NCBI GenBank assembly: GCA_903930075.1 | Contig: CAIYWZ010000095.1 | Location: forward strand, 1 to 32,408 | From: an uncultured Alphaproteobacteria bacterium | Lineage (GTDB): Bacteria; Pseudomonadota; Alphaproteobacteria; CAIYWZ01 | Reading direction: 5' to 3' | DNA: 32,408 nt | Part shown: positions 20,458 through 29,094 of the stretch, in pieces | How positions within the stretch are numbered: position 1 is the stretch's first letter | Layout: the number at the start of each line of letters is the position of its first letter | The notes under the pieces: generated by a model | Database searches by the model: none | What the model was told of the DNA's origin: nothing | Seen by the model: only the letters and a program-made list of their open reading frames with translations | Translations under genes and position numbers: made by a program

Positions 20458-23400
20458 TCATTTTTCTAAAATAATAAAACCTGCTTCATCCATCATAGCA
20501 AATAATTTTGTGTTATACCACTGGCTTCCTCCTTGGGCACGACCTGGGCTTTTTACGAATAAAATTCCTTTTTCACCTGGTAATAATGCCTCAAACGTCT
20601 CTGGGCTTAGGATTTTAGCGCATGTTCCGGGAATGGGTTGTCCAACAGTCCCCACTTTATTTGCGATCTGTTCTACCCCTTCTCCAGTATAATTTTTATG
20701 ATTTAAGCTAAAAAAGCCAGAAAGTTCCGGAATAGAATATCCTCCTAAGAGTTCCACACCAAATTTAGCTTTAAAATTTTCAATTTCATCAGACTTCATG
20801 GGGTCATCTAAGACAATTGCATATTGCAAAGAACTCAGTTGAAAGGGCTTTGCTTCATCAAAAAGCATTCTATAACTTTTCCCAGAGGTAATTAAGAAGG
20901 TTACCTGTGATTCTTGAATACATTTTCCCGTAATATCTTTTTCTTCGCCATACACCACTTGAAGGCCTGAAAAAAGCGGCAGCCAAAGACCCAAGATCAG
21001 GCCATCAATTGTATTGAAAGGAAGGGACGCAAAAAGTAAATCATTGCGCCCATTAAAGAAAATATGATTCAGGCTTTGCGTTTGCGCTAAAATGTTCGAG
21101 TTGGTAAACAGTAAAGGTGTCAGCTCATCTTTAAAAACCATAGCCACGGGTGTATTTGCAACGGCATTATAATCACATAACAATCTAAAGGACCATCTTG
21201 CAGGTAAAATGAGGAACATTGCCGCATAAACAATGGATTTGAGTCTCGAGACGACTTTAGGAATTTTTTCTAAAAGCAAAGGATTTTCAAAATTTTCTCC
21301 AGCATATGTTTTCATGGTGATGACGGTCTTCGTTCCAATGAAATTTAATTTTGTTTTTATAGAAGAAATCGGTTCATTCATATCTAAGTTAATCGCTATT
21401 TTTCCTGAAAAATTCAGAGCAATATTGACAATTGCTTTTTGTAAATTATCTTCTAAATAAACCCCAACTTTTTCATCTTTAATGTTTTTGCGAATATAAG
21501 AAGCAAGGGTTAAACTGCGAATAATGAGTCTGCCATAACTGATTGATTTTCGGCCTAAATCTCCTAAAATATCTTTAAACCAATTCAAACGTCCAATTTG
21601 AATCAATTGCATTCCTAAGGGAATATCATTTTTGCGTCTTCCTTCAACAGCTTTGGTCCCGAGTTCTAAAATCTCTTGTCGCAGTTCCCAGGCTTTTGTG
21701 CTTGAAGGTAATGGTGCACCAAAACAAACGGTGATGTCTAATCTTTTCCATGAAGGCCATTTAAAAAAGAATTTTCCTTTTTCAAAACTAAAAATGCTCC
21801 ACCATAAACCATCTAGATAAATGGGAATAATGGGTGTATCTTTAGGCAGATCTTCAACGATCTTTTCAAATCCTCTTTTAAAGGGAAGCATATTCCCTGT
21901 ACGTGTCAGCTGCCCTTCGGCAAAAATTCCAACGATTTCATTCTTCAAAAGACCGGATCTTGCTCTTTCAATGCTTTTTGCTAAATCCTTGCCAGAACGC
22001 ACCGGGATAATGCGCAGTTTTTGGAAGAGCCAATTTAAGGGCTTGATGTTAAAAAATCCTCCATAGACCAAAAAACGAATATTTTTACTCACGCAGGCGC
22101 TGACCAAAATTCCATCGATATAAGAAACGTGATTTGCAACAAGCAGGGCAGGGCCGTCTAAGGGAACGTTTTCACGCCCTATGACGCGAACGCGATAAAA
22201 TGTATGCACCAAAACCCATAGGACAAAACGGATGAGAAAAATGGGCATAAGCCTGACCACATAAATTCCAACGAGTAATGTACTGATGCCAACAATCATA
22301 AAAATACGCGATGGTGAACAACCTAAATACCCACTCAGAACTGCATGTATCGCAACACCAAACAATATCCCCCAGGTGTCAAAAAAGCTCTGTGTTGCCA
22401 TAATACGCCCCCGCTGGGATTCGAACGAACGGCTTTGCACAAAAGATTTCAAAGGGACAATAAAAAATCCACAAAAGAATCCAATCAGGGAGAGTGAAAG
22501 TACGGCATAAAAGTAACTTGGAGCTGCAAATGAAAGTAAAACAGCCCCTAAAGAAATACCAAGAGCACCTAAAGGAATTAACCCAAGTTCCACCTTATCG
22601 CCTGACAAAAATCCCGCCATACCGCTTCCATAACCGATTCCAAGAGCTAAAGATGTCTGGAGAAGAGCCGTGTAGAAGTCAACGATATTTACAATTGGGT
22701 AATTAAAGTAAGCTAAAGAAAACGCTTTAATACCAAAAAAATCTTCAATCATTAAGCTTTCTTTTCCAAGCATGAGTAAATTGATTTGGCATAAAGATGC
22801 GGTCATCCAAAACCAAAATGATCCACAAAAGCTGGTTCGAAGCATGCGACTTTGTCGTAATTTTTTGAATCCTTCACCAATGTCATACCAAGGATTTAGG
22901 GGGAAATTCCCCACACTTTTTACCGGATCAGTATGAACAATAAAATAACTTGCCCACCAGCCAAGGCCGCCAAGTGTAACTAAGATGATCGATATGGGAA
23001 GAGTATTAGCCCCCCAAATGGATGATACCGTTCCTGCAATGATCGTTCCAAAAATAACAGCAATAAACGTGGACATCTGCACCAACCCATTTGCCCTAGA
23101 AAGTTGATGAGGTGAGGTAATTTCAGCAATAATTCCGTCTTTTGCGGGCATAAGAAAGGCAGATTTACTCATAATGAGTAAAAATGTGATGATCGTGGAA
23201 TAAAAATCTTTTAAATAAAGGGCGCCACAAATTAAAATAAGAATGAAAAATTCAATCATTTTTGACGTAATGATGACATTTCTTTTTGCATATCGATCTG
23301 CAAGATACCCTCCCCATCCTGAAAAAAATAAGAAGGGAACCATGAATAAACCGCTGATAATGGATATTTTAGCATTTTTACTCAACCCCTCTGCGATTAA

Positions 23401-23532
23401 ATGTCCAGCTAGAAAAATGAGCGTCATTTTATATATATTCTCGGTCAAAATCGCCAAAAACTCAGCCCAAAGATAGGATTTAAAGCCTTTTTGCTTAAGC
23501 AAATTTTTATACGTTAAATTTTGATCTTCCAT
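20458..23532 (-). CDS. LplT-like MFS / PlsC acyltransferase / degenerate acyl-ACP synthetase fusion (Aas-like), copy 2
   Basis: Same architecture and near-identical length as copy 1 (MEDQNLTYKNLLKQKGF...; KSAFLMPAKDGIIAEITSPHQLSRANG; ANHVSYIDG; ...WYNTKLFAMMDEAGFIILEK); 10 nt between the genes. Confidence 0.9.
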   Translation of the reverse strand: MEDQNLTYKNLLKQKGFKSYLWAEFLAILTENIYKMTLIFLAGHLIAEGLSKNAKISIISGLFMVPFLFFSGWGGYLADRYAKRNVIITSKMIEFFILILICGALYLKDFYSTIITFLLIMSKSAFLMPAKDGIIAEITSPHQLSRANGLVQMSTFIAVIFGTIIAGTVSSIWGANTLPISIILVTLGGLGWWASYFIVHTDPVKSVGNFPLNPWYDIGEGFKKLRQSRMLRTSFCGSFWFWMTASLCQINLLMLGKESLMIEDFFGIKAFSLAYFNYPIVNIVDFYTALLQTSLALGIGYGSGMAGFLSGDKVELGLIPLGALGISLGAVLLSFAAPSYFYAVLSLSLIGFFCGFFIVPLKSFVQSRSFESQRGRIMATQSFFDTWGILFGVAIHAVLSGYLGCSPSRIFMIVGISTLLVGIYVVRLMPIFLIRFVLWVLVHTFYRVRVIGRENVPLDGPALLVANHVSYIDGILVSACVSKNIRFLVYGGFFNIKPLNWLFQKLRIIPVRSGKDLAKSIERARSGLLKNEIVGIFAEGQLTRTGNMLPFKRGFEKIVEDLPKDTPIIPIYLDGLWWSIFSFEKGKFFFKWPSWKRLDITVCFGAPLPSSTKAWELRQEILELGTKAVEGRRKNDIPLGMQLIQIGRLNWFKDILGDLGRKSISYGRLIIRSLTLASYIRKNIKDEKVGVYLEDNLQKAIVNIALNFSGKIAINLDMNEPISSIKTKLNFIGTKTVITMKTYAGENFENPLLLEKIPKVVSRLKSIVYAAMFLILPARWSFRLLCDYNAVANTPVAMVFKDELTPLLFTNSNILAQTQSLNHIFFNGRNDLLFASLPFNTIDGLILGLWLPLFSGLQVVYGEEKDITGKCIQESQVTFLITSGKSYRMLFDEAKPFQLSSLQYAIVLDDPMKSDEIENFKAKFGVELLGGYSIPELSGFFSLNHKNYTGEGVEQIANKVGTVGQPIPGTCAKILSPETFEALLPGEKGILFVKSPGRAQGGSQWYNTKLFAMMDEAGFIILEK

Positions 23533-23534
23533 GG

Positions 23535-24509
23535 TTACCCTCTTATGATTTTAATCAATTGTTCAACATGATGAATGGGCGTTTGAGGTAAAATACCGTG
23601 CCCTAAGTTAAAAATAAATTTTCTATTTTTCATGATTTCTAAAATGCCCAGGGTCTCCCGAATCAACCTCTCTCCTCCTTCAATTAACGTTTCTGGAGAT
23701 AGATTGCCCTGTAATAGGATATCTGATTGAAAATCAAGACTCTGATGGTGATCAACGCCGAGTCCATCAATTCCTGTGAAAGTATAGCTGTGCAGATTTT
23801 TAAATCCCTTTGGAAATCCAATGATTTTGATGTCAGGATATTTTGCTTTGAGGGATTCTACAATCTTGCGTGTGGGACTGATAATCCAGTCATTTTGATG
23901 TTCTTCCGGGACAACACTGCTCCAGGAATCAAAGATTTGAATGATATCTGCGCCGTGCTCAATCTGCTTTTCTAGATAAAAAATTGTGGCCTCTAGAACA
24001 AGATTTAAAAGATCATCAAAAGTTTTTTTATTTTCCTTTGCCCATTTTACAACAGAGTTCCAATCTTTTGTATGGGATGCGATCATATAGCATAAAACAG
24101 TCCACACGCCTCCTGCAAAACCAATCAAGCTTTTTGAAGGGGAAAGTTTAGAGCGCACACCTGAAACGGTTTCAAAAATAGGCGTGAGTTTTTCTTCTAA
24201 ATGATCCAAAGAAAGATTTTCTAAGCTTCCAAGTTTAGGCCCCTCATTTTGTTCAAAGGTGAGTTTTTGTCCAAGGCCAAAGGGAATCATGAGAATATCT
24301 GAAAATAAAATAGCTGCGTCGAAATCAAAGCGGTTGATGGGTTGAAGAGATGCTTCTATTGCTAAATGGGGGCAGAGGCAAAAATCGACGAATGTTTTTG
24401 CTTTTGTGCGCAATTCTAAATATTCTGGTAAGTATCTCCCCGCTTGGCGCATCAGCCATAGGGGAGGTATGACTTGTGGAGATTCGAACGCTGATCTAAA
24501 GAGCGTCAT
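23535..24509 (-). CDS. hemE: Uroporphyrinogen decarboxylase
   Basis: PPLWLMRQAGRYLPEYLELR, FDAAILFSDILMIPFGLG, FNLGHGILPQTPIHHVEQLI. ATG at 24509 (MTLFRSAFESPQ...) preferred over the ORF-track start; overlaps engB by 14 nt. Confidence 0.96.
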   Translation of the reverse strand: MTLFRSAFESPQVIPPLWLMRQAGRYLPEYLELRTKAKTFVDFCLCPHLAIEASLQPINRFDFDAAILFSDILMIPFGLGQKLTFEQNEGPKLGSLENLSLDHLEEKLTPIFETVSGVRSKLSPSKSLIGFAGGVWTVLCYMIASHTKDWNSVVKWAKENKKTFDDLLNLVLEATIFYLEKQIEHGADIIQIFDSWSSVVPEEHQNDWIISPTRKIVESLKAKYPDIKIIGFPKGFKNLHSYTFTGIDGLGVDHHQSLDFQSDILLQGNLSPETLIEGGERLIRETLGILEIMKNRKFIFNLGHGILPQTPIHHVEQLIKIIRG

Positions 24510-25122
24510 GGGCAAAAGTCCCAATGATATTGCGCAAATCATCAATCCCCGTTCTTTTTTCCGAACTTGTGAGCAAAATCTCAGGATGGCAAGCAACGTG
24601 TTTTTTTGAAATCGCAAGAACGCTCTCATAAATCTCATTTAAGGCTTTTTCGCTCATTTTATCACTTTTGGTCATGACCAATTGATAGGATACGGCCACA
24701 GAATCAAGTTCATTCATCATCGTTTCATCAGAAGCTTTAACCCCATGGCGGGAATCGATCAGGACAAAAACACGCTTGAGTGATGCTCGACCTTTGAGGT
24801 AATCATGGATCAACTGATTCCACGTATCAACCATTTTTTTAGGGGCCTTTGCAAATCCATATCCAGGGAGATCCACAAGAATCACTTTATCAGCCAAATT
24901 GAAATAATTAAGTTGCTGAGTTCGCCCTGGTGTATTCGAAGTCTTGGCTAAGGTTTTACGACCTGTTAAAGCATTCACAAGACTTGATTTTCCCACATTC
25001 GATCTACCGGCAAAAGCAATTTCAGGTAGATGATCGGGCGGAAGTTGGGGATGGCTCGCAACCCCCAGCATAAACTTGCACTCTTGTGCGAAGAGCCATT
25101 TTCCGTAAGATGTATCGCTCAA
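24496..25122 (-). CDS. engB: Ribosome biogenesis GTP-binding protein YihA/YsxC
   Basis: EIAFAGRSNVGKSSLVNALTGRK, TSNTPGRTQQLNYF, LVDLPGYGFAKAPK, VMTKSDKM. Confidence 0.96.
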   Translation of the reverse strand: MSDTSYGKWLFAQECKFMLGVASHPQLPPDHLPEIAFAGRSNVGKSSLVNALTGRKTLAKTSNTPGRTQQLNYFNLADKVILVDLPGYGFAKAPKKMVDTWNQLIHDYLKGRASLKRVFVLIDSRHGVKASDETMMNELDSVAVSYQLVMTKSDKMSEKALNEIYESVLAISKKHVACHPEILLTSSEKRTGIDDLRNIIGTFAHDAL

Positions 25123-25126
25123 AAGT

Positions 25127-26779
25127 TTATGCTCCTTTTTCTTGCATCATTTTTCCTTGAACCCACTGTTGCGCAATGGTTAAAATGCTGCTCCAAGACC
25201 AATAAATCACAAGGCCAACGGGGAAGGAAGACATAAGATAAATAAAGAATATGGGCATGAGCATCATCATTTTTGCCTGCGCAGGATCTGATGGCTGCGG
25301 GCTCATTTTTTGTTGTAAAAACATCGTCGCCCCATTGATGATCGGCCATAGTCCAATCATGAGAAACGTTGGTGGGTCAAAGGGGAGGAGACCAAAAAGA
25401 TTGAATACACTTGTTGGATCCTGGGCGGAAAGATCTTGAATCCATCCAAAAAATGGCGCATGACGCATTTCAATAGAGACAAAAAGGACCTTATACAGAG
25501 CAAATCCTAAAAAGAATTGAGGAATCATGGGCAAGCATCCGGCCAAAGGATTGATATTATTCTTTTTATAAAATGCCATCAATTCCTGTTGCATCATCAT
25601 TTTATCATTTTCATATTTTACTTTAAGTCTGTCCATTTCCGGTTGCAGAAGTTTCATTTTATTCATGGAATTATAAGATGTCCGCGCCAAGGGGAAAAGG
25701 ACAATCTTTGTTAAAACGGTCAATATAATAATTGCCCAACCAAAATTCCCAATAAAATTATTGAGGATTTCCATCACATAAAACAAGGGCTTGGTTAAGA
25801 AATAAAACCATCCAAAATCCACAGCCAAATCAAAGCGGGAAATTTTTTCATTTTTCTCGTAAGCATCGAGAAGAGTCACAACCTTTGCTCCTGCAAAAAT
25901 GCGGTGAACAATTTGATGAGATTCGCCTGCTTTAAGAGCAACTTTTGGCGTTTTGTATTCAACTTGATAAATATCTTTTCCGCCCCTTTGAACAGCTTTG
26001 ATTTCCATTGCAACGTTTACGTTTTCTTGTGGGATCAAGCTTGTGAGCCAATATTTATCTGTAAAACCAAACCAACCTGTGGCGTTTTGTTCGGCAGTGG
26101 CGCTTTCTTTTAAATTCTTATAGGTCAGTTCTTTGAGTTTTCCATTGATAACGCCAACGGCTCCTTCGTGAAGAACCATGTAATCGGAAGTTTCGGGTAG
26201 CCCAATCCGGCTAATCAATGCCCAATTCATCACATCAAAACTTTCTTCTGTTGTGTTGGTGACTTTTTCGCTCACTTTAAACAAATAATTTTCATCAACC
26301 TCGATCGTGCGTTGGAAAAGAATACCTTTTTCGTTTTTCCAAGACAGCACCACTGGGGTTTCAGGAGAAAGCTTGGTTGAAGAAGCCTCCCATAGAGTTT
26401 CACCATCTGGAAATAGTCCTTGGTTTTCGCCAAGCCAGCCACATTCAATCAAATATCCATTTTTGGTTTGTCTTGGGGATAAGAGAACGACAGATGGACT
26501 GCCTTCTTTAACTTCTTGTTTATATGAAGTTAATTCTAAATCATCAAACCGTCCACCTTTAAGATTAATGGAGCCTTGAAATTTTGGGGTTTTTATTGCA
26601 ATTCTCTTATCTTGCTTAAGCGCTTCTTCTCTGGGGAAAACTTCTACAACTTGATGAATGATTTGAGCTGGAAGTTGCTGCGGGGGGGCGAATTTGTCCG
26701 CAAAAAAATGATTGTAAAGAACGAGAAAGCCCACACTTAAAATCATTGCTAAAACTAAATTTCGATTATCAGAATTCAT
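25127..26779 (-). CDS. yidC: Membrane protein insertase YidC
   Basis: MNSDNRNLVLAMILSVGFLVLYNHFF; NFGWAIIILTVLTKIVLFPLARTSYNSMNKMKLLQPEMDRLKVKYENDK. ATG at 26779 preferred over the ORF-track start at 26806. Confidence 0.97.
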   Translation of the reverse strand: MNSDNRNLVLAMILSVGFLVLYNHFFADKFAPPQQLPAQIIHQVVEVFPREEALKQDKRIAIKTPKFQGSINLKGGRFDDLELTSYKQEVKEGSPSVVLLSPRQTKNGYLIECGWLGENQGLFPDGETLWEASSTKLSPETPVVLSWKNEKGILFQRTIEVDENYLFKVSEKVTNTTEESFDVMNWALISRIGLPETSDYMVLHEGAVGVINGKLKELTYKNLKESATAEQNATGWFGFTDKYWLTSLIPQENVNVAMEIKAVQRGGKDIYQVEYKTPKVALKAGESHQIVHRIFAGAKVVTLLDAYEKNEKISRFDLAVDFGWFYFLTKPLFYVMEILNNFIGNFGWAIIILTVLTKIVLFPLARTSYNSMNKMKLLQPEMDRLKVKYENDKMMMQQELMAFYKKNNINPLAGCLPMIPQFFLGFALYKVLFVSIEMRHAPFFGWIQDLSAQDPTSVFNLFGLLPFDPPTFLMIGLWPIINGATMFLQQKMSPQPSDPAQAKMMMLMPIFFIYLMSSFPVGLVIYWSWSSILTIAQQWVQGKMMQEKGA

Positions 26780-26856
26780 TGCCTTATTTACCCTCTTAAT
26801 TATCAACTATTACGTCTTATACCGATTTTTATAGATTTGAGCAAACTTAAAGTGAT

Positions 26857-27426
26857 TTACCCGTTTAAATGCATCTCAGTTTTGTCCTGAATACGTCGTA
26901 TATTGTCTTTATGACGATAAATAATAATCATCAAAATGATCATAAATCCTATATATTCCAGTCTTGGAGCCATAAAAATAAGCGCAATAGAGATAAACGC
27001 CGCTGTCATCATCCCTGCAAGGGAAGACATTTTAAATATTTTTGCAATCGCAGCCCATATGATGAGGCTGAAGAGGCCAATTGTAGGGTGGGATATAAGA
27101 ATTACCCCTAAAGTTGTGGCAATTCCTTTGCCTCCCTTAAATTTTAACCATATCGGAAAGATGTGGCCAAGGATGCTCACCAGTCCTGCAATAAATGCCA
27201 GGGAAGGATCTTCTCCCCAAAGAATTGCCATAAGATAAGCCCCCGCTCCTTTAAGCGTGTCAAAAACAAAGGTTAAAATCCCAACGATTTTATTTCCAGT
27301 GCGAAATGCGTTTGTTGCGCCAATATTCCCAGAACCTACGTTGCGCAAATCTTTTGAGGCCAGAAGTTTTGAAAAAATGAGTCCAAAGGGAATCGATCCT
27401 AAAAGATAGCTTAAGATATAGATCAT
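26857..27426 (-). CDS. plsY: Glycerol-3-phosphate acyltransferase PlsY
   Basis: YLLGSIPFGLIFSKL, VGSGNIGATNAFRTGNK, FKGGKGIATTLGV. Confidence 0.97.
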   Translation of the reverse strand: MIYILSYLLGSIPFGLIFSKLLASKDLRNVGSGNIGATNAFRTGNKIVGILTFVFDTLKGAGAYLMAILWGEDPSLAFIAGLVSILGHIFPIWLKFKGGKGIATTLGVILISHPTIGLFSLIIWAAIAKIFKMSSLAGMMTAAFISIALIFMAPRLEYIGFMIILMIIIYRHKDNIRRIQDKTEMHLNG

Positions 27427-28136
27427 GAGTTTTGTCTATTCCATTCATAAAGAGTAATGGCCGTTGCGGTTGAAACATTGAGTGTTGGGAAGTTGTCAAG
27501 GGTGGGTAAACGCGCTAAAAAATCGCAGCTTTCCCTGATGAGTTTGCGCATGCCAGATCCTTCGGCGCCCATGACGATGACAATTTTTCCTTTAAAATCA
27601 ATGTCTGTCACGGTCTGATCTCCCCTTTCATCAAGTCCTACGATCCAAAAGCCATCTTCTTTTAAATCCGACAAGGTTCTTGAAAGGTTGACAACATGAA
27701 TAATAGGTGTGACTTCCAGGGCGCCGCACGCTGTTTTGGCCAGTGTCCCCGTTTCGGTTGCAGAGTTCTTGTCCTGCATAATCACTCCAGAAATGCCAAA
27801 AGCTGCGGCTGTTCGCAAAATCGCCCCAACATTATGGGGATCGGTGACTTGGTCTAGCACAAGGAATGCATTTCCTTCAACGCTTTCGATATCCACAGGG
27901 CGCAAAGGCTCGCATTTGGCCAAAACTCCTTGATGGACCCAGTCTTGACCCACGAGTTTCCCAAAATCAATCTTGCGGGTGATTTGTACGGGAATCTTGC
28001 GTGATTTTGCCTGCGCAATTAAATCATCATAATCTTGCCCATCCAACACAACCAGCTCATGAATCTTCCGCTGCATATTGTCAAGGGCAAATCGCACCGC
28101 GTGGGCGCCGTACATCCAATAAAAATTCTGACTCAA
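27423..28136 (-). CDS. rlmB: 23S rRNA (guanosine-2'-O-)-methyltransferase RlmB (SpoU/TrmH family)
   Basis: LVLDQVTDPHNVGAILRTAAAFG, VIVMGAEGSGMRKLIRESCD, LNVSTATAITLYEW. Confidence 0.93.
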   Translation of the reverse strand: MSQNFYWMYGAHAVRFALDNMQRKIHELVVLDGQDYDDLIAQAKSRKIPVQITRKIDFGKLVGQDWVHQGVLAKCEPLRPVDIESVEGNAFLVLDQVTDPHNVGAILRTAAAFGISGVIMQDKNSATETGTLAKTACGALEVTPIIHVVNLSRTLSDLKEDGFWIVGLDERGDQTVTDIDFKGKIVIVMGAEGSGMRKLIRESCDFLARLPTLDNFPTLNVSTATAITLYEWNRQNS

Positions 28137-28186
28137 AATTTAATAATCCTTTAATTTAATTCATCACATTCATCAAAACTGCCCTC

Positions 28187-28220
28187 CTTCGGTCATCCTC
28201 GCGTGCGGGGATGACGGGAA
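28187..28220. repeat. REP-like palindrome (GTCATCCTCGC-GT-GCGGGGATGAC core)
   Basis: 11-bp arms at 28192-28202 and 28205-28215 with one mismatch, flanked by CTTC/GAAG pairing; resembles the GTCATCC...GGATGAC dispersed palindromes common in alphaproteobacterial intergenic DNA. Confidence 0.65.
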
Positions 28221-28350
28221 GTGAAGGGGCAACTTCGATGAATAGTTATGTTTTTGCAGATTTTTCCAAAAGACGCAACTCTTAATTGTATCTTCTGATC
28301 AGATAGTGTAATCTAAGGTTAGAGTTGTAATATAATTGTGGGTGAATAAG

Positions 28351-29091
28351 ATGGAATGGCAAGATGTCGGTGTGCTTTTAAGGCTCCAAGAGTTTGGTGA
28401 AGACCAATTGATTGGTGTGTTTTTAACCCAAAAACATGGATGTGTGCGTGGAATTATGCCTTTTAGAGTTTCAGATAAAAAGCGTGACAAGATCATTCAT
28501 CCAGGATCAAGAGCCCAGGTGCGTTGGAAAGCAAGGCTTTCTGAACATTTGGGAAGATTTGATATAGACCCTGAGTATTCGCCACTGGCAAAATTAATGC
28601 ATGACCCGGAGGCTTTGGCCGGGCTCTCTGCGATTTGCTCGATTGTGGAAACGTGGACGCCTGCCCATGAGCCCCATGAGAATTTGTATTTTATGTTGCA
28701 AACGATGATCAATGATCTCACGAGTTCGACCTGGCCTGTAAAATATGTGCAGTTTGAGGTTGAACTCTTGCGCGAACTTGGATTTGGGCTTGATTTAGAA
28801 ACGTGCGCATTGACAGGGGCAAAATCGAATCTGATTTATGTTTCTCCAGATACGGGCAGGGCGCTTTCTGAAAAGGCGATCCCTGTGAGAAACCAAGAAG
28901 ATGGGCTTTTGGATCTGCCTTCTTTCCTGAGCCCCACAAGGGTGAATGATGAATGGACATGGGATCAAATTCTTCAAGGTATGGAGCTGACAGGGCATTT
29001 TTTTCAAGGACATCTTTGTGAGGCTTCATCAAAAAGCATGCCAATTGCAAGGGACAGATTGTTTGGGCAATTTAAATCAAAAGCTTCATAA
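28351..29091 (+). CDS. recO: DNA repair protein RecO
   Basis: MEWQDVGVLLRLQEFGEDQLIGVFLTQKHG; ELLRELGFGLDLETCALTGAKSNLIYVSPDTGRALS. ATG at 28351 preferred over the upstream TTG. Confidence 0.94.
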   Translation: MEWQDVGVLLRLQEFGEDQLIGVFLTQKHGCVRGIMPFRVSDKKRDKIIHPGSRAQVRWKARLSEHLGRFDIDPEYSPLAKLMHDPEALAGLSAICSIVETWTPAHEPHENLYFMLQTMINDLTSSTWPVKYVQFEVELLRELGFGLDLETCALTGAKSNLIYVSPDTGRALSEKAIPVRNQEDGLLDLPSFLSPTRVNDEWTWDQILQGMELTGHFFQGHLCEASSKSMPIARDRLFGQFKSKAS

Positions 29092-29094
29092 AGA

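Noticed and set aside
22419-22438. 'gggattcgaacgaacgg' resembles a tRNA T-arm (GGTTCGAATCC-like).
   Set aside because: Lies inside the intact Aas-like copy 2 reading frame; no acceptor stem, D-arm or anticodon arm around it.
17376-23532. Tandem Aas-like genes as a possible assembly duplication.
   Set aside because: Copies differ throughout at nucleotide and amino-acid level, so they are true paralogues rather than a collapsed or duplicated read artefact.
2726-23532. Shared N-terminal 'MED[KQ]N' in the 60-aa acidic protein and both Aas-like proteins as a common targeting tag.
   Set aside because: Only five residues, no further similarity; most likely coincidence.
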